This document shows, piece by piece, positions 1-10,428 of a stretch of 64,000 nt of DNA (its first letter is position 1; each line of letters opens with the position of its first letter). The notes beneath the pieces were generated by a model. The model worked only from the letters and a program-made list of their open reading frames with translations. It had not been told where the DNA came from and did no database searches. This stretch comes from Isochrysis galbana. Its lineage: Eukaryota; Haptophyta; Isochrysidales; Isochrysidaceae. The stretch covers positions 1,239,582 through 1,303,581 of the forward strand of contig CM030941.1 in NCBI GenBank assembly GCA_018136815.1. Reading direction: 5' to 3'. Position numbers and translations under genes: made by a program.

Positions 1-29
1 GCGGTATAGAACAGGCTGTATGCACATGC

Positions 30-874
30 CTGCACATCATCATCGGTGTAAACGAGCAAATCGAAAGAGCAGCTTTCCTCGAGCAATGGCAGAAATGTAA
101 CCGACGCGGTTATCTGGCGAATTATGGCCTGGATCTCGCCCATGACCTCCTTTTCAGACTTGTTCACGCTACCATCACCACTAATTACTGACTTGTCAGT
201 GTGTACGTCAAAAACCCAACGCTCAAGTGCCTCACCGGTGGAAATAGAACTAATCTGAGAACGGTCGCAAGTGTTGTCATGGTGCGCGATCCAACGCAGA
301 GATCGATAGGTCATAGTTGTGAGGCAACTACACTCCATGCCAGCTTGCCATTTTGACACAAACTCCTGCATGGACATAGGCATTGATGCAACGGTCTGCG
401 TACCACAACCACCAGCTTTTGGACGGAACCGTCTGTCAGCCAGGATGACAGCTGCGTGAGAACGTTGTCGAGGTATCTGCTCGAAAGGGAAAGGTCCAGA
501 GGTTTGGCACGATGATGAGCTTTACTTCACAGCTGTGCAACAGGGGGCGGGCATCTGACACGTGGCCGCACTTGATCAATTCATCGTCGCTCGTGACGAG
601 CATAGTCAAGCCGTACTTTGACACACGCCTGAACGTCTCTGGCGGATAGATGCCACGCTGGTACAAGATGGAGTTGATGCTATAATCTGTCAGCAGGCGG
701 CAGGTGGCCAGTGTGCCTCAGCTTGAGCAAGCCCTGAAGAGAGGCGAGCCAGCAGGCGCGACTTGCAGGTTCGGTATGGGGATGGAAGCATCGCGACACA
801 CTGAAGAACTCAGTGACGATCGCCACGCTCCCCTTGAGCGTGATGGCCGAGGTGGTGGCCGTCGAGCTCGTCAT
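30..874 (-). CDS. MAD2: Spindle checkpoint protein MAD2 (HORMA domain), 3' part outside window
   Basis: MAD2 binds CDC20 and MAD1 and holds back anaphase until kinetochores are attached. Four exons read in phase on the minus strand: 802-874, 572-686, 404-476 and about 30-254. Exon 1 carries TLKGSVAIVTEFF, exon 2 SINSILYQRGIYPPETF and KYGLTMLVTSDDELIK, exon 3 the SVQKLVVV strand, exon 4 GEALERWVFDV, then IIRQITASVTFLPLLE and SCSFDLLVYTD. These follow human MAD2 block by block, so identity is firm. The safety-belt C-terminus would lie in an exon beyond base 1. Introns are 115, 95 and 149 bp, with GT-AG ends. The last donor is unclear: either GAT|GTGCAG or a GC donor CAG|GCATGT near base 29. The ATG at 874 matches the short N-terminus of the family. 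Confidence 0.93.
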
Positions 875-1538
875 CGGCGTTCCCAGCGGCAGCGACGGGT
901 AAGCGCGAAAGAACCACCTCAGCTCACTCCGACTCCTCGGCTATTCTTGTCTTCTGTCTCTTTCCACTTCTTTTATCTCTCTCTCTCCCTCCTTCCCTGT
1001 GTTGACTGCTGCGCTGGTCCCCTTTGTTATGGCGTTATGGCCGGCCCTTGGTACGGCTCATTCAATAAATACTACTGAAAATAAGCGAATCTGACCTAGC
1101 CAACCGCTCGTCGTGGGCCATGGGCCATGGCCATGGCTCGTGGGCACCTGGATGTTCGTGGCGCCTTCGCGAGGGCGCTTTGGTGGCGTGGCGTTAGCCA
1201 TGGGTCGATCGTCTGGCGCAGCGGGGTGGGTGGCGGGAGAAGCGGGGCGGAAGCAGCGGGGCGGGCTGCCCATGACCCATGACCCTACCCTGCTTTAATT
1301 ATGGTTTGCAAGGCGCAAGGCCGAAAGCCCAAAGCCGGAACCGACATTTCTTGGTGGGGAAGAGGTGCTCTTACTCTCAGGGATAGTGAGAAGGAAAAAA
1401 TCCCCGTTGAGGAAAGCCGTCATCCGGGGCCCCTCATGTCCTTTGACAAAGTGACGCACATCACTAATTACATAGAGCTTTGCCCATCTGCCCACCGCCC
1501 ACGCTACAACATTGTCGCAAGGCGCTTGTTGTTGGCCA
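875..1538. other. Intergenic region, no gene seen
   Basis: GC-rich spacer between two minus-strand genes, so it should hold the MAD2 promoter. A set of overlapping CCATGG palindromes lies at about 1117-1140. No reading frame here shows protein-like composition. Confidence 0.5.
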
Positions 1539-3215
1539 CTAGCCTCCAATCGACTGCGGCGGTAGAGCGTGCGACAGCTCGGTAGCAACCGTGGATAGCC
1601 CATATCGAGCACGACTGAGTGCAGCGCGTGACACGGCCGAAACAGCACGCGCTCCTTCCACGGTTGCAGCCTTCTTCCCGATGGCACGCTGTACTCCTGC
1701 CCTAGCGGAGGCCTCTGCTGCTAACGCACCGAGCGAACGTTCACGCAGACGAGCCAGGAGCCATAGTAAAACTTCGAGTAGCCGATCACGCTCCCGACGC
1801 AGAAGTGCCTGTTCAGTCGCTGCCCGGTGCACGATATTCTGGGTCATGCCAATCGCCGCTAGCGTTTGTGCATCAGCTTGTGAGGAAGTTTGTTGGGTCT
1901 GCTTCAGCTCAGCGATTTCCTTGACCATCGCGTCACGCTCACGTTCGAAATTAGCAACCTGCGCGCGCAATTGTGCCTCGCGAAGGCTTGCCTCACCAGC
2001 CTCACGTTCTCTCTGAAGCCGTTTCTCTTCGTGCTCTTGGGAGAGAGCACGCAAATTGAGCTGGTGCTCCATCTCTTTGAGTCTTGCTTCCGCTGAGCGA
2101 GCAACTGCATCGGTGGCTGAGCCGTAGCCTTGGCCCGATGATTCCCGGACAGCGCGCTCTCGTTCTGCCGCTCGAAGTTCAGCACGCGCGGTCTCCAACG
2201 CTGCGATCCGCGCTCTGTCCGCCGCTCGGAGCTCTGCTTTGACCGACTCAAGGCTCGAAGCAAGTGCCACCTCTCGCCTACGTGCTTCTGCCTCGCGGCT
2301 CGCACTGGCGGCTGCAGCGGCATCCGCCTCGGCGATGGCTCTCTGAAAGACTTGTGACAGAGCCCACGAACCGGCCTCGCCCACTGCTGCTGAGTGGGAG
2401 CCGTGTAGCCCATGTGGTAGAAGTGATTGTAGGATGCTTTCTGCACGCTCGGCACGCTGACATGCGGATTCTGCATCTTTGCGTGCCTTCTCAAGATTGC
2501 TCGTGAGTTCCTCCATCAAGAGCTGCATCGCTGCCGAAGATTGTCGGTCTCTAGTAGCTTCAGCGAGCTGTGACGCAAGGGACATGAGCAGTGCGTCAAG
2601 TTCGCGCATCGATTTCCGCACAGAGATAAGTTCTGCTCGCAGCCGCTTCCGCTCCTCTTCCGCTTGATCCTTTGCAAGAGTCATTTCCGCGGCGCGCGCC
2701 TTCTCCTTGGTGTAGGCGAGAGCCAGACTAGAAGCATCTGCTGGACTCATGCGAGCATCCCGTTGCCTGCGCGTCTCCTCGAGCTGCGCTTGGGTGGCAG
2801 CCGCTTCCCTCCTGTAGTGGGAGATCTTGGCCCTGGCCTCCTTGCCTTGTTTGCGCGCGTCAATGAGGCCTTTTGCCAGAGCGTCGAAGCGTTGGAAAAG
2901 CGCGGCAAAGAGCGGAAGCTGGTCACGTAGCAGCTGTTCCAACTCTTCCTCGCATGAGACCATCGGAGCATACACTGACGCCCCTCGTCGGAGCCGGTCG
3001 AGAGTCATGGAATCATCAATCCGCAGGCCAAGGATACACTGGTGGGGCAAGCAGTCAAGCTGAGCAAACCAGGGGGCATGCTGTAGCGTCTCGCCGTCAA
3101 TGCTAGCCTGTTTGGTGCGCAATCTGAAGTTGTCCGCCGCAACGCCCGAGCCGGGTGCTGCCGACCAGTTCGAGACGAGTGAGAGCGTCCGCTGCGACGA
3201 GTGGTGGGGCGCCAT
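1539..3215 (-). CDS. Coiled-coil protein, 558 aa, function unknown
   Basis: A single open frame of 558 codons. The first ~95 residues look globular. From about residue 95 to 470 the chain is rich in Glu, Ala, Arg, Gln and Lys with long uninterrupted helical heptads, typical of a coiled coil; a short Gly/His/Ser break falls near residue 265. The C-terminus is basic and Ala/Arg-rich. I do not recognise a family; centrosomal, ciliary and golgin-type coiled coils look alike at this level. The ATG at 3215 is the first in frame, and a CT/GA microsatellite lies just upstream of it. No internal intron is obvious. The gene follows MAD2 on the same strand with a 0.66-kb gap. Confidence 0.75.
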   Translation of the reverse strand: MAPHHSSQRTLSLVSNWSAAPGSGVAADNFRLRTKQASIDGETLQHAPWFAQLDCLPHQCILGLRIDDSMTLDRLRRGASVYAPMVSCEEELEQLLRDQLPLFAALFQRFDALAKGLIDARKQGKEARAKISHYRREAAATQAQLEETRRQRDARMSPADASSLALAYTKEKARAAEMTLAKDQAEEERKRLRAELISVRKSMRELDALLMSLASQLAEATRDRQSSAAMQLLMEELTSNLEKARKDAESACQRAERAESILQSLLPHGLHGSHSAAVGEAGSWALSQVFQRAIAEADAAAAASASREAEARRREVALASSLESVKAELRAADRARIAALETARAELRAAERERAVRESSGQGYGSATDAVARSAEARLKEMEHQLNLRALSQEHEEKRLQREREAGEASLREAQLRAQVANFERERDAMVKEIAELKQTQQTSSQADAQTLAAIGMTQNIVHRAATEQALLRRERDRLLEVLLWLLARLRERSLGALAAEASARAGVQRAIGKKAATVEGARAVSAVSRAALSRARYGLSTVATELSHALPPQSIGG

Positions 3216-3255
3216 CCGAACGTCGCACCACTCACATAAAACAGCAGGAAAGGTC

Positions 3256-3290
<35 letters not shown>

Positions 3291-3912
3291 CCTCTAAACC
3301 TTCCTGCCGACAATTTGTCAAAAGCATTTGGATTGATGCAAGGTGAGTTTTGAAACATTTTGTTGTACTTGTGGAGGCTGAAAAATGTGTTTAACGCCGA
3401 TATTGTAGCATGGTGCACTCGCCGTAAAGGCGGAAGTTGATTTTTCGGAAACTAAAAATCAACGGAACGGGGAAAAAGGTGAGAGTTGGAGCGCTAGAAC
3501 CGCCTCGCCGAGATACGTCGATTGACTGTAACATCTGAAAAATGTCATTTTTCTCTTCGTCCGCCCCCGGTCTTTAAGGTTAGTTATATTTGTGTAATTA
3601 CTAATTTTACACATGTAAACGAGGTCGCGCCGCCCCCTGGCGAGCGATGGCCCGCGACCTCTTTCCTCGGCCTCCCATCGGCGCCAGGCTCGCACGCAAA
3701 TTCCCACTGGAAGATCGTTGCGAGAGTCGGAGTCGGGTTGTGCCCAGGTATCATCGACCATCGATATCATCGACCTACTGCTACTGCCCCCATCCCTCAT
3801 CCCCGCCGCCTGTGGCTATGGTGACTGACTAGGCCCAGGTCAATACTTCTAGAACTTTTTCAAGAAGTTTGGGCCGCTTCTCGAGCGCGTCACAAGTTTG
3901 GGCCCTCTCGCA
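3216..3912. other. Intergenic region, no gene seen
   Basis: Upstream flank of the coiled-coil gene. Apart from the dinucleotide run at 3258-3288 I see no coding or repeat structure. Confidence 0.5.
3258..3288. repeat. (TC)n microsatellite
   Basis: About 15 uninterrupted TC dinucleotides ending in a short C run, 43 bases upstream of the coiled-coil gene's start codon (GA on the coding strand). Confidence 0.95.
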
Positions 3913-4160
3913 CAACTAAGTTTATACATAATTTATACTTGGTACTTGGTTGACCCATGGGGGCGAGTCAGGCGGTCCTGTGGGGAGAGGAGAGAGGAGT
4001 GAGGAGTGAGTCAGTAGGGCTGTGTGCTCCTGGCAAGCCATCAGGCGTGCCAGGAGGGTGAGTGGTTCCTCCCCCATGGCAAGGGAGGAGTGGAGAGAGG
4101 GGGGGGCTCGTGCCCCCCCATGGGCGAACCTAAGTATAAACTTAAAGTTTAAACTTAGTT
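3913..4160 (-). repeat. Partial inverted copy of the repeat at 4615-5110
   Basis: Reverse orientation of the left end of the 4.6-kb repeat: the CTCCTGGCAAGCCATCAGGC segment, the CCCCCATGG block and a G-run reading GCTCGTGCC recur inverted. The motif CAACTAAGTTTATAC occurs at 3913 and, inverted with variation, at about 4131-4160. Together with 4615-4760 it forms an imperfect inverted repeat with about 450 bp between the arms. Confidence 0.7.
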
Positions 4161-4614
4161 GTAGAAGGAACGAAACGAGAACCCGAATTCTAGGTCGCTA
4201 GGGACGAATCCTACCAACCTAGAAGTGCCTGAGCTCCACCGTGTGGCCGCACGGCGAAGGACCTGGAAATAAGAACCTGGAAATCGCATCATCTACGATG
4301 AATGCGACACTCAGGCTGAGTCGGTCCGCGACCTGTTGTATCCAAGCTCTTTGGCAAGAATGTTTCGGCCTGAGTACGAGCCTTCTTCGTTATCTACCGT
4401 CTTCTAGGTTCGTCGTGGTCGCTCCAGGCGAGTTGATTCGGATTCTCCCTGGGCTCAAGTTCGGGTTCGCCGATTTTCGTCTCGAAAATCGAAGGAGTTG
4501 AGTTTTATTTTTACCTGGAATTAACTTGTTGAGGGTGGAACCAACTTGTTCACGACTTGTTCAGGCGGGAACCAACTTGTTCGGTGAGTGGAGCTAACTT
4601 GTTCAGTGGTTAAA

Positions 4615-5110
4615 CAACTAAGTTTATACTTGGTTGCCCCATGGGGGGGCACGAGCCCCCCCCTCTCTCCACTCCTCCCCTGCCATGGGGGAGGAACCAC
4701 CCATGCTCCTGGCACGCCTGATGGCTTGCCAGGAGCAGAATGCCCTGCTGACCCACTCTCTCACTGGCAGGCTTGCCTGCCTCGCGCGTCCTGGCCTGTC
4801 GTGGCCAGCCCATCGCTCCAACCCCCCCTCCCCCCCTGTTCGACAGGCAGACAGGTGCAGATTGGGGACCCCTGAGGCACAGGAGCGCCAGCGAGGGAGA
4901 GGCAGGGGAGGCCAGGGCCCAGCCCCAGCCTCCTCTGCCCCCTGAGCTGGCCTCCAGGGGCCTCCAGGGGTCGCCAGGGGCAGCTGCAGGCCTGTCGCAG
5001 GCGCGCCATCGCGCGTGCCTGCAGGAGAGGGGAGAGAGAGCGCGGAGAAGGGGGGGGGCGGAGCGAGAGCTCCGCTCACCGGAAAATAGGTAAGTCCCGC
5101 ACCTGTTTAC
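4615..5110 (+). repeat. Dispersed GC-rich repeat (family 3), copy A
   Basis: Starts with CAACTAAGTTTATACTTGG and ends near AAGTCCCGCACCTGTTTACA. The same sequence, reversed and diverged, lies at 48215-48715, including AACCACCCAT, CTCCTGGCA, TTCGACAGGCA, GCGCCAGCGAGGG and GGAGCGAGAGCTC. No meaningful protein is encoded; the long frames through it are Pro/Gly/Arg-rich by composition. Confidence 0.75.
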
Positions 5111-5394
5111 AGGATAAGTCGGGACCGAGGCCGCCGCCAGCCCGGTAGGCGTAGGAGGAAGGGGGGAACGGATCGCCGGGGGGGGGCGCGGGCCACCGAC
5201 CATATCTAAGCCCTTTTCCCCTATCCCCCTAGTAGTGCACGGGGGGAGTCGCCTGATGGCGGGGGGGAAAGGGCCGGGGGAGTGGGGGTGTAGAAAGTTT
5301 CCTACGTGAGTAGAAAGTAGAGGCTGCACGGTCGCGTGTGCGGTGAGACTATTAAGAAATTAATTAATGTTCAGTGGTTAAAACCAACTTGTTC

Positions 5395-5612
5395 GGTGAG
5401 AGGTCAACATGTTGAGAGGTCAACTTGTTGAGAGGTCAACTTGTTGAGAGATCAACAGTCAACATGTTGAGAGGTCAACTTGTTGAGGGGTCAACATGTT
5501 GAGGGGTCAACTTGTTGAGGGGTCAACATGTTGAGAGGTCAACTTGTTGAGATGTGAACATGTTGAAAGGTCAACATGTTGAGAGGTCAACTTGTTGAGA
5601 TGTGAACTTGTT
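5395..5612. repeat. Tandem array of a 16-bp unit with palindromic core
   Basis: About a dozen units of GAGGTCAACATGTTGA or GAGGTCAACTTGTTGA. The core CAACATGTTG is a perfect 10-bp palindrome. Looser CAACTTGTT copies extend upstream to about 4525. Confidence 0.9.
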
Positions 5613-5689
5613 CAGGTTGTCTGGTAGCTTGTTGTTCTCCACGTGTAGTGCCTGTTGGTGACCTGCAGCCCCCTGAGTACCCCCAAGCC

Positions 5690-6100
5690 CCGAGTCTTCC
5701 GAGCCCAGATGGGACAATAGGCTTCTAATAGGTTCTATTAAGAGGTCAAGAGGCCTACCAGACCTGTTACCTGTTAATAGGTAATAGGTAAAAAAAAATC
5801 TTTCAATATTCTCGCCTCGCGCGTGGCTATAGGCCTATACTATAGGTACCGCTATCGTAGCCACGCCCAAATCATCTCGGATCCCTTCCTCTCCCTAGTA
5901 ACTTAGCTCAGAAGTCAGAAGCCAATCATATTCATAATATACATCACATACTCATACATCTATAATATTAGTAAAATGAGTTTTATTTTGACCTGTTACG
6001 GACCTATTGCGACCTGTCAATAGGTCCTCTTAATAGGAATAGGCCCCCGAAACCTGTTGACCTTGTACCTGTTGTCCCATCCGGGCTTCCGAGTCATCCT
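5690..6100. mobile_element. MITE-like element with long imperfect inverted ends
   Basis: Left arm 5690-5800 (TTCCGAGCCCAGATGGGACA, then TCTATTAAGAGGTC) reappears inverted at about 5995-6100 (CCTCTTAATAG, then TGTCCCATCCGGGCTTCCGA). Between the arms is an AT-rich centre and a palindrome with ends GCGTGGCTAT and GTAGCCACGC (5822-5867). No coding capacity. Non-autonomous DNA transposon is the simplest reading. Confidence 0.55.
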
Positions 6101-6998
6101 TTCGAGACTACGAGTCCCTACGAGCCCCAATCAAGCGGTATCTGCTCGCCGCGCCCTTCCCTACGTCCTCCATCCCTCCGATTTGCGTTCCGTGCCACTT
6201 CCCCGTCCATTTCACATGCCCGTCATTTGCCCTCCCCGTTCCCCCGATGAGCCCGTCCCGGGCTCCCCGGGTGAGCCGTGCGCCGCGCTAGCCGCCGGTG
6301 CGCCTCCGCGGCTCGTTTCCGAAGAGGAAACGAGCTTCGCTCCGACACGACCCCGAAACTGACACGCGACGGAGCTGGATATGTCGCGTGTTTATTTTTT
6401 ATCATTATCAAATTTAGTATGAGGGCTGGCTCGGGAAAAAAACTTTTCTGGCCAGAGGTCGTGCGTGCCGAGCTTAAAAAAAAAAGAAAGCGAACCCCTC
6501 AGGTTGCACCTTCTCAATGGCTCGCCGATCTCCACGTCTGAAGCAAAAAAAGACGGAGCAACCGGCGTGCGTGTTCGTTGCCCGTCGTGTGGTGTGCGGG
6601 CGGCAGCCATCGCTTGCTTCAAGCACTGGCAAGCTTTGCATCGACTAGGTTGCGATCGCGAACGCGACAATGCGGGCAAGTGACGAGTGCAAGTGCGAGC
6701 TAGACTACTTGACACAACCATTGCGCCGCCGCCGCCACATCCAACGTTCACCCACGTGCCCTCGCCGTCTCTTCCATAACGCCAACACCGAAGAGGTGCA
6801 TCAGATAGTTTCGATCAATTTCTTTTTCGAATGGCATGGTCGCACCTGGCCGTCATTGCACAGCACGCCCACGCCCACACCACCACCAATGGCACAGATA
6901 ATGACAATAGAAGTGCGACGTGAGATATGCGTGATGCCTATGCTGCGTTCAGCACTGAGCCGCACAAGGGGGAACAGCCCACACGTTTTCCTGCGTCC
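6101..6998. other. Intergenic region, no gene seen
   Basis: Mixed composition with a short poly-A run at about 6475-6485. Short frames here look like chance; no family is recognised. Confidence 0.5.
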
Positions 6999-7795
6999 CT
7001 AACTTTCATCGACGGTATGTTCTCCCTCTAAAGGATGCGACTGGCCTGTCCGAGTTTCATCCTTGATGTCAAGATTGCGCACAGCTTCTGTCGGTGGCTC
7101 AGCAGTTGCGGTAGGGTTTGGAAACTTCGGCTTCGGCCTTTTCTTTGCGTGCTCAAAGTACTTACGCATGTCGTACGCATCTTCCTTATCGGCATAATAC
7201 TCTGCCTCAATATCGTTTATCTACACAGGTGAGATCAGGGAGCCTTGTCAAGACGGGGTGGGGATGAGACGTTTGCTTATAGTCGAGGGGACACACAATG
7301 ATGGAGCTCTAACCTGAAAACCAAGAGTGGAGTTGTACAGAGCGAAAGCAGCGCGGTTGGACTTTCGGACGTGAAGAGATACATACTCTGCTTTGAACGT
7401 CTCCGCCATGGCCTCCTCTGTGAACGAGTGAAAGGGGCATATAAGATATCCGCATGCAGATGATGCATCACGACAGTGCAGCACATACTGGCGTGGCAGG
7501 TCAGCAACGCACGTGCAGCTGTCATCAACTTCGCAGCGATTCCCATCTTCCTGTGAGAGCGCAAGACAGCAAGCGAAGTGATGTGCCCATGGACCTCCGG
7601 TGAGTCTTCCTCCATCTTGGCTAGCACATAGCCCACGATGCGCTTTTTGGAGTCCTCGGCAACATGCAGCAGCTGAGGCCAGGACAAAATGTGGTAGAAG
7701 TAGTACTTCATCTGATAGTTCTCGGGCAAGCAAGAAAGATTACAGTGCTGCATCTGCAGAAGGTCATCCATCGTGGCGCAGCGGATGGAGACCAT
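6999..7795 (-). CDS. NAA10: N-alpha-acetyltransferase 10, catalytic subunit of NatA
   Basis: NAA10 with NAA15 forms the ribosome-bound NatA complex that acetylates the N-termini of nascent proteins starting with Ser, Ala, Thr and similar. Three exons read in phase: 7513-7795, 7314-7417 and 6999-7220, giving about 202 aa. Visible blocks: [61 protein letters not shown] (the acetyl-CoA-binding R-x-x-R-R/K-x-G-I/L-A signature), [13 protein letters not shown] and [14 protein letters not shown]. All are hallmarks of NAA10. Introns are 95 and 93 bp, GT-AG; the first junction is phase 1, the second phase 0. The C-terminal tail is basic, then acidic, and not conserved, as usual. The ATG at 7795 gives the expected short N-terminus. 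Confidence 0.95.
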
Positions 7796-8454
7796 GGTCC
7801 CTCGACCAGCTCACGCCTCCCAGCGACACGACGCCGCGGGTGCGGGGGAAGAGCGAGTCAGGAGGAGAGAAGGAGAGATCTTTTGTAGAACTTGCCGCAA
7901 CTCCGGAAGCCCCCCCCCCGACCGCCGACCGGAGTACATACTACTACTAAAAAATGAAGATTCGGGGCTAACACGCGAACACTAACACCCACATTTTTGA
8001 TAATATTGAGCATTAGTGCAACTAGTCTCACTAGCCTTGCACCAACACGCCAAGCCATGACGCACATGACCGCAACACATCCCAAGGCACAAACAAAACA
8101 AAGTAAGCACCTGACACCTGACACCTGGCACCTGGCACCCGATGAGCTGATTACACCTCCCCCTAGTTCCTAGTTCCTAGTTGAGCTGTCAGTACTAATA
8201 TATAATATCAGTACTGATGCATCAGAATCAGCTCCCTAGGAGCTGATATACTGATGTCAGTGCCTAGACTGCCAGTTCAAAAAACTCAAAACAAAACTCC
8301 GGAGCGGGAACGAGCCCCCGAGCCCCCGCGCCCCCGCGGACAAGCGCAGCGGCGCGCCCGCCCGCTCCCTCCCCCCCATCTCTCCTGCGGGCTGCCCATT
8401 GGCTTTGACGTAAGTTTTGTTTTGTAAGGGCCCAAATTTTGTTGTCAAAATTTG
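7796..8454. other. Intergenic region with short palindromes
   Basis: Upstream flank of NAA10. It holds GAAGATTCGGGGCTAACAC near 7956, the end motif of the element at 47606, and self-complementary stretches (CAGTACTAATATATAATATC, then CAGTACTG) at about 8190-8215. No gene. Confidence 0.5.
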
Positions 8455-9110
8455 CAACTAACTTTATATTTAGACGCGATGGAGCGCGCTGGCGCGACTC
8501 CCCTCTCTTCTGGGCCCCCCGCCGAGGGCGGCCCCCCTGCCCTCATGGACCAGTCGCTGGCAAAGCGGCCGCGCCCACCCTCAGAGGCCGAGCAGGTGCG
8601 TGCGACCCGGGTCGCACCACATGCCACATGGCCCGTGGCCCAGGCCACACCACCCACAGCAGCCATGCTGGCCTCCCCCATGGGAGACAGCAGACTGCAG
8701 GACACACAGAGTGACAGCATCATGCGGACAAGACCGACACTCTAATGGGCATGCCTTATGGCAGAGGCCCCTCTCACCCTGGCCAGGGCCGCGCCGCCTC
8801 GGCGGCGCGGCACACGGCTGGGTGGCCCTCATGGGCACCACACATTGACAAACACCAACAGCTCACATGCGCATGCACAACTCTGGCCACACAGAGAGAG
8901 AATGGCAGACACGACGCCCAGACAGCACACACGAACAACACCCCCTCCGACTCTTCATCACCCCCTACCGACAACACTGACCTCCCCACCGCCCGCAACC
9001 GACTCTCAGGAGCCTGACTCTGAAGGTGAAGACAGGCGGGTATGGGTATGGGAAGACAGCCAAATAAAGGATCGACCTAAACGACCTAAAACCTAAAACC
9101 CATATTCACA
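8455..9110 (+). repeat. Dispersed repeat (family 1), copy A, with LINE-like tail
   Basis: Begins with the variant end motif CAACTAACTTTATATTT. Its first ~280 bp are repeated at 51441-51790 (GCGATGGAGCGCGC, GAGGCCGAGCAGGTGCGTGC, AGCCATGCTGGCCTCCCCCA). Its last ~75 bp (ATGGGAAGACAGCC, AAAGGAT, CGACCT, CATATTCACA) resemble the bases just downstream of the LINE stop codon at 29470-29540. It codes for nothing recognisable. Confidence 0.65.
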
Positions 9111-9307
9111 ACGGCCAAGCAAGACAGACCTGCACCCTGTACCCTTTGCGGAACTCATCGCCCGATGAAAGCCATCAAACTGGGATTCGTGGGTTCGCCC
9201 ACCTAGTGGCTAGTGGAAGAGCGAAGAGCCCTCGGAAAAGAAATAAGAAATAAGCCACACAACGGAAGACAAAATGAGCACAACAACTCATGAGATTAAG
9301 ACACTGA

Positions 9308-10428
9308 CGAATTGGGATGGCCCATAGGGCCTGAGGGCAATGAGGAAGGAGGCAGACCGGCGGCAGGCGCGGCGGAGGAGACGACTTCGGAGACGCTGAC
9401 GGGCTGAGGCCCGTCAGCAGAGGAAGGCGGGCAGGCGGGCTTGAGCGAGGGCGAGGACGGCGGCGAGAGCGACATCGAGCGAGAGGCGAGAGGCGAGGGT
9501 GAGTGAGAGGAGGGCTGTGTTGGCAGGGGCTGGTGAGGCAAGGAGAGTTTGTAGGGTACGAGTGTTACGAGAGCGAGAGCGACGAGAGCGAGAGCGACGG
9601 ATGACGACTGACGACAAGACGTCGGATCCAACGATGCTGCGACACCGACTCACGAACACACTAGAATCATTCACCCAAACCAAGCAAAACATGAAATAAC
9701 CGAGACCCCACATCGCCGGTAACTCAAACACGTCGCGAGAGACAGAGAGAGAGAGCGAGAGAGAGAGAGAATCCGCAGCGACGGTCGGAGCGTGTCTTCG
9801 CTTTGGATTTTCCCACCAAGGCGGAAAGTCGAAGAGGAACGTTATGTCGCGCAACCACGGCGATCACATTGGATACAGATCGCAGCGAGGTATCCTTGCA
9901 ATCGAAGAAATCTTGCTGTTGAGCGTGGACCTTCTAGACGTTTCTATCGAGCAACCCCGAGTAGCAACCAAGGGAGGAGAAAACCAAAAACCAACGGGAC
10001 CAAGGGCTTCCATCTTCCATGCAACTTGCATCAAGGGGAAAGATAACCCAAAACCAAAGCAGCGAATCTAAATCAATCTCCAAGTGGAGATGGCAAACCA
10101 AGGACCAAGGAGAAAGATTCCCTCACCCAAGCAGCGAACCTAAATCGATCTCCGAGGGGAGATGGCAAACCAAACCTGATTGCCCCCAGAAGCAGGTAAA
10201 GAAACGCGGGGAGATAGCGAATTAAACCTTTTGCGAGGCGCCTGGGAGGAAGAAAGGTGGGGAAACTTCCCTTCTCTTCGAGAGAAAGAGAGAGGGCGCT
10301 CCACAACCCTAGATCCTAGGCGTCCACGCGAAGTTTTTGACCGAGAACGAGAACGAGAGAATTATAACGATAAATACCGAACGAAGAGAAGAGAGAAGCC
10401 TAGCGAGAGTCGATTCGCGAATGCGACA
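9308..10428 (-). mobile_element. LTR-type retroelement fragment, copy 1
   Basis: Two blocks, 9308-9515 and 9834-10428, recur nearly identically at 12467-12684 and 12932-13525, but the DNA between the blocks differs. Read on the minus strand the outer edge begins TGTCGCATTCGCG, compatible with an LTR starting in TG. The 9308-9515 block is the start of the gag-like frame seen intact at 12636. The unique middle (9525-9833) is AG/CT-rich and carries a gagaga run. No terminal duplication was found, so the exact element ends are uncertain. Confidence 0.6.

Noticed and set aside
4610-5329. 239-codon minus-strand frame
   Set aside because: Pro/Gly/Arg-rich translation of a dispersed non-coding repeat; also open in other frames.
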